From Bacillota bacterium (GTDB lineage: Bacteria; Bacillota_C; Negativicutes; CTSoil-072), in contig JAGFXW010000184.1 of assembly GCA_017861495.1 (NCBI GenBank), positions 1-5,156 of the forward strand: 5,156 nt of DNA. Direction: 5' to 3'. The translations under genes and the position numbers were made by a program. Positions 1 through 5,086 of this stretch are shown piece by piece. Under the pieces are notes generated by a model. That model was not told the origin of the DNA, made no database searches, and saw only the letters and a list, made by a program, of their open reading frames with translations. Positions within the stretch are counted from its first letter, which is position 1. Every line of letters begins with the position of its first letter.

Positions 1-667
1 TAAACAGCAGATTCTCGAGCAGATAGAGAAATTTGCGCCTTCTGATGCGATCATAGCCAGCAGTACGTCCGGATTGCTGGTCACGGAAATTGCCAAATAC
101 GCAAAAAATCCGGCGCGATGCATCGGCGCGCATCCGTACAATCCGCCCCATATTATTCCCTTGGTTGAAATTACAAAAGGAGATCATAGCAGCGAAGACG
201 TAGTGCAGTGCGCATGCGAATTTTATACCTTGTTGGGCAAAGAACCGATCGTATTACAAAAAGAATCACTGGGATTCATTGCGAACCGGCTGCAGATTGC
301 ATTATTCCGTGAAGCGGTAGATTTGGTTACCAGGGGCGTTTGCTCTATCGAAGACATCGATAAAGCGGTAACTTTTGGTCCGGGTTTGCGGTGGGCACTC
401 TTAGGGCCAAACATGATCTTTCAATTGGCTGGGGGGCAGCACGGGATCAGAGGATCCTCACTCCATATGAACCCTTCGGCGGAAAAATGGCTGACGGATA
501 TGGCGACATGGGATAAGTTTCCCGAAGGCTGGCCCGATATTGCCCAGGCTGGCGTTGACGCGGAAATAGCGAACCGGCCGGCTGAATTTGGCAAGGCGAA
601 CGAGGAGATCATTCAATTCCGGGATAAAGGTTTGTTCGAATTGTTAAAGTACCACAAAAAGATGTAG
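1..667 (+). CDS. 3-hydroxyacyl-CoA dehydrogenase, 3' part (5' end outside window)
   Basis: This is the C-terminal 221 residues of an NAD-dependent 3-hydroxyacyl-CoA dehydrogenase, which interconverts L-3-hydroxyacyl-CoA and 3-ketoacyl-CoA in the cytoplasm. The frame is open from base 2, so the TTG at 74 is not a start. About 115 residues, including the Rossmann GxGxxG, lie upstream. Visible in the fragment are ASSTSG (19-24), HPYNPP (44-49), PLVEI (53-57) and FIANRL (92-97). Ser23, His44, Glu56 and Asn95 match the spacing of the Ser/His/Glu/Asn active-site set of HADH enzymes. The C-terminal helical domain follows, with FGPGLRWALLGPN near 125-137. The HPYNPP form and the FGPGLRW segment also resemble the L-gulonate/L-carnitine dehydrogenase (lambda-crystallin-like) branch, so the exact substrate is uncertain. 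The family call is firm. No clear terminator follows the stop at 665-667. Confidence 0.9.
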   Translation, partial: KQQILEQIEKFAPSDAIIASSTSGLLVTEIAKYAKNPARCIGAHPYNPPHIIPLVEITKGDHSSEDVVQCACEFYTLLGKEPIVLQKESLGFIANRLQIALFREAVDLVTRGVCSIEDIDKAVTFGPGLRWALLGPNMIFQLAGGQHGIRGSSLHMNPSAEKWLTDMATWDKFPEGWPDIAQAGVDAEIANRPAEFGKANEEIIQFRDKGLFELLKYHKKM

Positions 668-720
668 TTAACTCATGTTCAGAAAAAACAACTGAAAAAA
701 TATTATACGAAGATGCACAA

Positions 721-736
721 TGGCACGAATATTACA
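721..736 (+). promoter_or_regulatory. Degenerate sigma-54-like -24/-12 element
   Basis: TGGCACGAATATTACA has a perfect -24 block (TGGCACG) and correct spacing, but the -12 block is TTAC instead of TTGC. The G of the -12 GC is nearly invariant in active sigma-54 promoters, so this may be weak, decayed or a chance match. If used, transcription would start near 747, inside the neighbouring palindrome, giving a leader of about 400 bases for the porin gene. Confidence 0.3.
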
Positions 737-741
737 AATGA

Positions 742-756
742 TGATATTGAATATCA
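742..756. promoter_or_regulatory. 7-1-7 palindrome resembling a Fur-family operator
   Basis: TGATATTGAATATCA is a perfect inverted repeat of seven bases either side of one central base. It matches the Firmicute Fur-type 7-1-7 consensus TGATAAT-N-ATTATCA at 12 of 14 defined positions; the two mismatches are symmetric (sixth base of each half). Other Fur-family members (PerR, Zur) use related boxes. It lies about 390 bases before the porin start. AT-rich palindromes can occur by chance, so this is a candidate only. Confidence 0.4.
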
Positions 757-914
757 ATATTGTTTAAAAACGGTACAATGTTTTTGGATACAGTAATGTT
801 TTGAAACAGCATCCTATTATTTTGGTACTACTGGATGAAGCAGCGCAGTTGTTAAGTATATTTTTACGCTACTAATTTCTAAAAGGGCTGTTCCAATAAG
901 GCGTGTGTGAAGTA

Positions 915-1074
915 GGTCTAACCACCGAAGAATCCGGGGGGGAAAGGAGGAATGAGGGGTTCCCCGGTTTTCGCAGTAGGTGATGGATATGAAGCGAAGA
1001 CGATCCGCGGATATGGAGAAAACAAAGGCAAACTCTATTCCCGCTTGTTTTTCGTTCATCATTAATCGAAACTC
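915..1074 (+). ncRNA. Conserved structured 5' leader element, copy A (upstream of SLH porin)
   Basis: This 160-base block closely resembles 4872-5040, with the same motifs in the same order: GGTCT, CACCGAAGAA, GAAAGGAGG, GTTCCC, CAGTAGGTGAT, GATATGAA, GAGAAAACA, AAACTCTATTC and CATCATTAA. Single-base indels between the copies break every reading frame, so selection appears to act on nucleic acid rather than protein. A bulged helix can form: 926-929 with 970-973, 931-932 with 968-969, and 934-939 with 962-967. Its 22-base loop holds the SD-like GAAAGGAGG. Loop bases 956-961 can pair with 1031-1036 (or 1070-1075), which would make a pseudoknot. The block ends 72 bases before the porin start. 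I do not recognise it as a known riboswitch or Rfam family. That it is transcribed is inferred from position and orientation. Confidence 0.6.
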
Positions 1075-1132
1075 CACAATAACTAGTTACAGAACACAAG
1101 ATTGGAATTGGTTAAAGCAAGGTTAGAAAGCG

Positions 1133-1139
1133 AGAGGGG
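1133..1139 (+). promoter_or_regulatory. Ribosome binding site of SLH porin
   Basis: AGAGGGG lies seven bases before the ATG at 1147. It fixes the start there rather than at the in-frame TTG at 1102, which would put 15 charged residues in front of a normal signal peptide. It is a weaker SD than the AGGAGG sites of the two downstream genes. Confidence 0.7.
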
Positions 1140-1146
1140 CGTTACA

Positions 1147-2457
1147 ATGAAAAAATCTGCAATACTAGTCCTAATATTAACATTCCTACTGTGCTCAGTT
1201 GGCAGCGTATTTGCGGGGCCATTTGCCGATGTTCCAGCAAATCACTGGGCGTATGGCGCTGTTAGCAAACTTGCTAAAGCCGGTGTAATCGACGGCTATG
1301 GCGATGGTACATTTAATGGCGACAAAACCATGACGCGTTATGAAATGGCGCAAATCGTAGCGAAAGCGATGGAGCATTCCGATAAAGCGGATGCTGCGAA
1401 CAAAGAACTTATTAATAAGCTAAGCAATGAGTTCTCAGCCGAATTAAACAGCCTCGGAGTTCGGGTAACGAAGATCGAAAACCGGTTGGATCGAATTTCT
1501 TTTGACGGCCAATACAGAATGCAGTGGAGAGGTTTGCGGGACCATTATCCCGCCAATGTTCAAAAGAATTTTGGCGAAGGCCAATTGCTCCTGAATTTTA
1601 ATTACAAAATTGATGATACGGCGAACTTGTTTGTTCGTTTAGCGGAACGTCAATTCTGGGGTGAGGGCGCGTTCAGCAACGTCAAAAACTGGAACGAGGG
1701 TAATCTTGACCATTACGGCATCACCAAGAAAATCGGGACGACCACTTTTTCCATCGGCCGTCAGGCAGTGAAGCTTGGCCAGGGCGGAATCCTTTGTACC
1801 GGTACTGATTTTGGCTTTAATCCTTATTTTGAAGGCGCAATCGTTTCTACAAAAGTCGGCACTGTTGCCGTCAACATGATCGGCGGTTATACCACCACCA
1901 ACGGCGACGTGGATGAGGGAGGCGGAATTCTGGGCTTCGATCCGAGTTATCAAGGCGCGGGTTGGTATGGCTTGGATGCCTCGGCAAAAGTGGGTGATCG
2001 TGTAACGCTTGGAGCTGCTTGGGCGCATGAAAACTTCAAATCTGGCTATGATTTTGTTGCCAATGCACCCAATCGGCAATATTATTCCGTTAACACAAGC
2101 ATTAACTTGGGTGGCGGGTTCATGCTGAACGGCGAATGGATGAAATCCGATGTCAATAACGACAATACGGCATATTCGGTCACCGGTATTTATCACCAGA
2201 ATAAGGATACGTTCGTGCTGGGCCACTCCAGTACTGGTAAAAATGCGATTGACCAGTATACGAGCATCACCCAGGGAGGCTGGCAGTGGGTACTCGGCGT
2301 GCCGCAAGGACTCACCGGTGCGAACTGGCAAGGCAATTATATAGTTTATATTCATGATTATTCCAAAACCCTGCAAGCTCGCATATTATATGAAGATATC
2401 CATTCTGCTGGACAAGAAAACCGCGAATGGGGCGCAGGGTTCCAATTCAATTTCTAA
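1147..2457 (+). CDS. SLH-domain outer-membrane porin (OmpM-like)
   Basis: This 436-residue exported protein probably forms a diffusion channel in the outer membrane and tethers that membrane to the cell wall. Residues 1-23 are a signal peptide with likely cleavage after VFA. Residues 24-75 form one SLH domain (FADVPANHWAY; GVIDGYGDGTF; TRYEMAQ). In Negativicutes such domains bind polyamine-modified peptidoglycan. A predicted coiled-coil linker follows (about 77-113), then a region rich in alternating polar and aromatic beta-strands (about 117-436) that ends in Phe (FQFNF), the C-terminal signal recognised by the BAM machinery. This order matches OmpM/Mep45-type porins of Veillonella and Selenomonas, and the length is typical. 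ATG 1147 is chosen for its SD and for the signal peptide. A structured leader precedes the gene and may control it. Pore substrate cannot be read from the sequence. Confidence 0.9.
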   Translation: MKKSAILVLILTFLLCSVGSVFAGPFADVPANHWAYGAVSKLAKAGVIDGYGDGTFNGDKTMTRYEMAQIVAKAMEHSDKADAANKELINKLSNEFSAELNSLGVRVTKIENRLDRISFDGQYRMQWRGLRDHYPANVQKNFGEGQLLLNFNYKIDDTANLFVRLAERQFWGEGAFSNVKNWNEGNLDHYGITKKIGTTTFSIGRQAVKLGQGGILCTGTDFGFNPYFEGAIVSTKVGTVAVNMIGGYTTTNGDVDEGGGILGFDPSYQGAGWYGLDASAKVGDRVTLGAAWAHENFKSGYDFVANAPNRQYYSVNTSINLGGGFMLNGEWMKSDVNNDNTAYSVTGIYHQNKDTFVLGHSSTGKNAIDQYTSITQGGWQWVLGVPQGLTGANWQGNYIVYIHDYSKTLQARILYEDIHSAGQENREWGAGFQFNF

Positions 2458-2485
2458 TTTGGCCTAAACGCTAAATGCAAGAAAC

Positions 2486-2546
2486 GTCTGCTGTAGCTGC
2501 GATTGTCTAAATTCTATACGGTGAGATAATTGCAGCTGCTGTAGGC
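2486..2546 (+). repeat. Long imperfect hairpin between porin and propeller genes
   Basis: Bases 2486-2508 pair with 2524-2546: 22 of 23 positions pair (five as G-U in RNA, one T-T mismatch) around a 15-base loop. No T-run follows, so it is not a typical rho-independent terminator. It may protect the 3' end of porin mRNA, act as a processing site, or attenuate transcription into the downstream gene. Its position 29 bases after the porin stop and 43 bases before the next start favours uneven expression of a two-gene transcript. Confidence 0.65.
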
Positions 2547-2576
2547 GGTTGCTTGGTTAAAATAATAATAATAGCT

Positions 2577-2583
2577 AGGAGGA
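2577..2583 (+). promoter_or_regulatory. Ribosome binding site of propeller protein
   Basis: AGGAGGA is a near-perfect SD. Measured from AGGAGG, it is seven bases before the ATG at 2590 but only four before the overlapping TTG at 2587, so ATG 2590 is the preferred start. The two choices differ by one residue. Confidence 0.85.
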
Positions 2584-2589
2584 AAGTTG

Positions 2590-4257
2590 ATGAAAAAGCA
2601 GATTACTATCTTAGCTCTTTGTTTTTGTTTCCTGTTTGCATCAATAGCACAAGCGGCTCCGTTTAAGGCGGTCGTTCCGACTGTTGAAGATCATCACTAT
2701 AACGTGAAACTTGTAATCAATCCGACTTCTTTTCTTGGCCACGGTACGAATGGCAATATGTTCGATGCCAATGATAACTATTATGTAGGCAGCGTTTCCG
2801 GGGCATCTACTTATAAGGTAGATACCAAAACCGGTGAAGCTACTTTGTTTATTGGACCGCCTAACGGTGGGGCAGATGATATGATCTTCCTTGAAGATGG
2901 AACGATTGTCTGGAACGTGTTTTTCAACGGTGAAGTTTATAAACGGACTCCGGATGGCAAAGAGACTCTTTTAGGAACTAACATTGCAGGCGCTAATGCG
3001 ATAGCACTGAATAAAGAAGGACGTGTTTTTGTTACGCAATGTTTCTTCGGAAGTGCGCTTTGGGAAATCGATCTTTCCGGGCAGCAAAAGAACCGTAAAA
3101 TCTGGGAAATCCCCGGTGCAGGCCCTAACGGCAGTTCTTTCGGTCCGGACGGTATGCTGTACACTCCACTCTGGTTCAAAGGCCAGATCATTAAAACCAA
3201 TGTGGATACCGGCGAATGGTCGGTAGTAGTATCTGAAGGTCTCAAGGTACCTTGCGCAGTTAAATTCAATCATAAAGGGGAACTGTATGTAGCTGATACA
3301 GCAACCGGCCAGATCTATCGCGTTGATACCACTAATGGTCAACTGACTTTGGCAGCTACAGTAAAACCGCATCTGGATAATTTTGCATTTGATTCTCAAG
3401 ACCGGATGTTTGTTACCGAAATGTCCGACAATGCAGTATGGGAGGTCAATGTGGCGACTGGTGAAACCCGTAAAGTTACTGATGCTTCCGTTGTTTTCCC
3501 GAACGGACTTGCAGTGGCTCCGGGACCGGACGGCAAAGATTTGCTGTACCTGGCTGACAATTTCAACTACAAAAAAATCAATCCTTATACTGGTGATGTA
3601 ACTGTTTGCGATAACAAAGCCGCTTTTGTTGACACAACTACGATTTCCGATGATGGCAAATATGTGCTGATGTCGGCGTGGTTCACCGGAAAAGTTCAAG
3701 TGTTTGACAGAAGCAATGACCAATTGCTCTATGCTATTCCTGGCTTCAAACAAGCAGCCGGTACTTTGATGCTTTCCGATGGCAGTGTACTCGTAGCTGA
3801 AGGGACCGGCGATATTGTTAAAGTAACCGATAAGGAAGGCAAACAAAAAACCGTTCTCGCTGATGGCTTGCAAGCCCCGACCTTTATGGCGAAAGCAGCC
3901 GATGGATCAGCTATTTATGTTACGGAATATGCTGCTGGCCAGATCACCAAAATTGACCTTGCTACCGGCAGTAAACAAGTAATTGCCAAAGGTCTGCAAT
4001 CCCCGAAAGGCATCGCCCTTGATGCAGACGGAAAACTCATCGTGCTGGAAGCTGGCACCAAGAAACTGCTGGCAATTAATCCGGCTAATGGGAAAAAGAA
4101 AGTGATTGCCAGCCACTTAGCCAGTGGCGCCAATATCCCTGTAAAAGGTTTTGGACATCCGGCATTTGCTTTTGGCCAAGTGACAATATCCCAGTCGGGC
4201 AACATTTATGTTTGCGCCGATGAAGATAACACGATCTACATGTTCTCCCATAAATAA
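2590..4257 (+). CDS. Secreted twelve-repeat beta-propeller protein (SMP-30/NHL/Vgb-like)
   Basis: This 555-residue protein has a signal peptide (1-22, likely cleavage at AQA|APF), so it probably works in the periplasm or outside the cell; there is no lipobox or membrane anchor. From about residue 54 to the end I count twelve degenerate repeats of 39-45 residues, beginning near 54, 93, 133, 176, 219, 259, 302, 345, 387, 428, 470 and 511. Each follows the pattern 'xxGxLYVaDxxxGxIxKVDxxTGexxxva', for example GELYVADTATGQIYRVD (230-246) and IYVTEYAAGQITKID (442-456). This is the four-stranded blade signature of the SMP-30/gluconolactonase, NHL and virginiamycin-lyase propellers. Twelve blades suggest two six-bladed propellers. 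Many such proteins bind ligands or have lost enzyme activity, and I cannot assign catalytic residues, so no reaction is claimed. The gene follows the porin by 132 bases and is closed by a strong terminator. Confidence 0.8.
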   Translation: MKKQITILALCFCFLFASIAQAAPFKAVVPTVEDHHYNVKLVINPTSFLGHGTNGNMFDANDNYYVGSVSGASTYKVDTKTGEATLFIGPPNGGADDMIFLEDGTIVWNVFFNGEVYKRTPDGKETLLGTNIAGANAIALNKEGRVFVTQCFFGSALWEIDLSGQQKNRKIWEIPGAGPNGSSFGPDGMLYTPLWFKGQIIKTNVDTGEWSVVVSEGLKVPCAVKFNHKGELYVADTATGQIYRVDTTNGQLTLAATVKPHLDNFAFDSQDRMFVTEMSDNAVWEVNVATGETRKVTDASVVFPNGLAVAPGPDGKDLLYLADNFNYKKINPYTGDVTVCDNKAAFVDTTTISDDGKYVLMSAWFTGKVQVFDRSNDQLLYAIPGFKQAAGTLMLSDGSVLVAEGTGDIVKVTDKEGKQKTVLADGLQAPTFMAKAADGSAIYVTEYAAGQITKIDLATGSKQVIAKGLQSPKGIALDADGKLIVLEAGTKKLLAINPANGKKKVIASHLASGANIPVKGFGHPAFAFGQVTISQSGNIYVCADEDNTIYMFSHK

Positions 4258-4314
4258 TCGAGAATTATGCGTTAGATTGAAACTTTATTTTTCATTGTAT
4301 CAAAAGTAAACAAA

Positions 4315-4367
4315 GCAAAATGCAAAAGGGGCTGTTCTGTTATAGACGGTCTCTTTTGCATTTTTGC
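4315..4367 (+). terminator. Rho-independent terminator after propeller gene
   Basis: TGCAAAAG (4321-4328) pairs with CTTTTGCA (4353-4360). The stem continues inward with mixed and G-U pairs to a small loop near 4337-4344, and TTTTT follows at 4361-4365. An A-run upstream (4317-4320) also pairs with the T-run, so the structure could work in both directions. It lies about 60 bases after the stop codon and separates the propeller gene from the next unit. Confidence 0.85.
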
Positions 4368-4520
4368 TACGTACAATAAAATGTAATTTTTTCGTCTTAA
4401 TAAACATAGTAATTGGCAAAAAAATGATTATTTTTACTTTTTTACTTACACAGGCCAAATTGTAAAATAATATAACAGGCTGAATAAATTATTGGCATAT
4501 TGAATAAAAACACGAAGGAC

Positions 4521-4607
4521 ATATACTATATTCACTTTTATTCTACCGGTACTATGGCTATTTTAATAGTGCCATAGATTTTCGGTTGCAAAAAAAGTGA
4601 AGTATAT
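4521..4607. repeat. Large imperfect inverted repeat, possible upstream activator site
   Basis: The nested arms are ATATAC (4521-4526) with GTATAT (4602-4607), TTCACTTTT (4531-4539) with AAAAGTGAA (4593-4601), ACCG (4545-4548) with CGGT (4583-4586), and CTATGGC (4552-4558) with GCCATAG (4571-4577). At least 26 pairs form, interrupted by a four-base TATA bulge and short internal loops. The centre is about 130 and 200 bases upstream of the two sigma-54 promoters, the usual distance for an enhancer-binding activator. It could instead be a small mobile-element remnant or an RNA hairpin. Confidence 0.55.
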
Positions 4608-4694
4608 CTATGCATGTATGAAACGGAAAATGTAAAAACTATTGAAAAAAATGAATAAATGCATGGCGTAAAGTGGTATGCTTTTTGATCGAAG

Positions 4695-4710
4695 TGGCAT
4701 GATTATTGCA
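4695..4710 (+). promoter_or_regulatory. Sigma-54 promoter 1 (-24/-12)
   Basis: TGGCATGATTATTGCA fits the sigma-54 consensus TGGCAC-R-N4-TTGCA with one mismatch (T for C at the end of the first block), and the GG-N10-GC spacing is exact. Transcription would begin near 4721. It points at the exported-protein gene at 5087 and would need an activator ATPase. Confidence 0.65.
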
Positions 4711-4764
4711 AGATTGATATTGGCAGTGTTTTGAACTGGCGCAATATTTTTTCTTTTCAAACGA

Positions 4765-4780
4765 TGGCACAATTATTGCA
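4765..4780 (+). promoter_or_regulatory. Sigma-54 promoter 2 (-24/-12)
   Basis: TGGCACAATTATTGCA is a full match to the sigma-54 consensus, with exact GG-N10-GC spacing. Transcription would begin near 4791, giving a leader of about 296 bases that contains the whole conserved element copy B. It lies 70 bases downstream of promoter 1, and the two share ATTATTGCA in the -12 region. Confidence 0.75.
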
Positions 4781-4871
4781 TATATTTTCATTTTAGAAAC
4801 AGGGAATAAATACTAAGAGACAATCCGTTATTGTTAAATACGTCGAGTGTATAGTTCGCGACTCGCCATAT

Positions 4872-5040
4872 GGTCTGGGCACCGAAGAAAGCTGGGGTAG
4901 AAAGGAGGGGGCCGCATAGAGTTCCCTGGTTTTTCACAGTAGGTGATCGATATGAACCGGATGAGATCAAGAGAATACCGAGAAAACAATTGGAAACTCT
5001 ATTCTCACTCGTTCTTAGGCTCATCATTAACAGAAAACTC
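4872..5040 (+). ncRNA. Conserved structured 5' leader element, copy B
   Basis: This 169-base block is the second copy of the element at 915-1074. Its main helix is 4884-4886 with 4933-4935, 4888-4890 with 4930-4932, and 4892-4897 with 4924-4929. Compared with copy A it has one extra A on the 5' side and one extra T on the 3' side, so the helix gains a base pair, and the single-base bulges (4887, 4891) keep their places. The 26-base loop again contains GAAAGGAGG (4900-4908). Loop bases 4916-4923 pair perfectly with 4995-5002, eight pairs, as a possible pseudoknot. The block ends 46 bases before the start at 5087. It lies downstream of both sigma-54 promoters, so it would be transcribed from either. 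Confidence 0.6.
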
Positions 5041-5071
5041 TGAAACAGAAACAGCATATTACCTAAAATTT

Positions 5072-5080
5072 GAGGAGGAA
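5072..5080 (+). promoter_or_regulatory. Ribosome binding site of the 3' partial exported-protein gene
   Basis: GAGGAGGAA contains a perfect AGGAGG eight bases before ATG 5087. It decides the start: the same frame is open back to an ATG at 4952, but that longer version would translate through the leader element and bury the signal peptide. Confidence 0.85.
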
Positions 5081-5086
5081 GAACGA

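Larger units (their letters stand above)
668..1146. other. Non-coding region between dehydrogenase and SLH porin
   Basis: This 479-base stretch has no convincing gene on either strand; the short open frames lack good start sites or recognisable sequence. It holds a degenerate sigma-54-like element (721-736), a 7-1-7 palindrome (742-756) and the conserved leader element (915-1074). Between 757 and 914 I see no clear sigma-70 promoter. The length upstream of the porin implies a long 5' untranslated leader. Confidence 0.7.
4258..5086. other. Long AT-rich non-coding region before the next exported-protein gene
   Basis: This 829-base stretch has no credible gene; the one longer minus-strand open frame (4788-5057) overlaps the conserved leader and resembles nothing. 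In order it holds the propeller-gene terminator (4315-4367), an AT-rich part with no clear signal (4368-4520), a large imperfect inverted repeat (4521-4607), two sigma-54 promoters (4695-4710 and 4765-4780) and leader copy B (4872-5040). It is clearly more AT-rich than the flanking genes. Confidence 0.75.

Noticed and set aside
672..700. TTCAG...CTGAA hairpin after the dehydrogenase as a terminator
   Set aside because: The stem has only five pairs and is followed by A-rich rather than T-rich sequence.
832..847. GG-N10-GC spaced site before the porin leader (TGGATGAAGCAGCGCA)
   Set aside because: It has only the GG and GC dinucleotides; the TT of the -12 block and the CAC of the -24 block are absent.
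849..878. Sigma-70-type promoter TTGTTA with TAATTT before leader copy A
   Set aside because: The -10 matches only three of six consensus bases, and copy B has a similar TTGTTA but no -10 at a workable distance.
952..1065. Small ORF in leader copy A starting at ATG 952 just after AGGAGG
   Set aside because: The SD-to-ATG gap is only one base, and copy B has no start codon there and a stop in the matching frame, so it is not a conserved peptide.
881..1146. Known riboswitches (SAM, cobalamin, c-di-GMP I/II, c-di-AMP, M-box, T-box) in the leader
   Set aside because: None of their signature core sequences is present; short resemblances such as GGCAAAC at 1027-1033 stand alone without the rest of the fold.
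1639..2376. Minus-strand open frame of 245 codons inside the porin gene
   Set aside because: It is a shadow of the porin, which has a clear signal peptide, SLH domain and barrel on the + strand; the minus-strand protein resembles nothing.
2971..3873. Minus-strand open frame of 300 codons inside the propeller gene
   Set aside because: It is a shadow of a highly repetitive real gene; its composition is unlike a natural protein and no SD or family signature is visible.
4721..4735. Third sigma-54-like site, TGGCAGTGTTTTGAA
   Set aside because: The spacing is one base short and the -12 GC is missing.
4788..5057. Minus-strand open frame of 89 codons
   Set aside because: It covers leader copy B, has no recognisable domain or good SD, and the matching strand in copy A does not give a similar protein.
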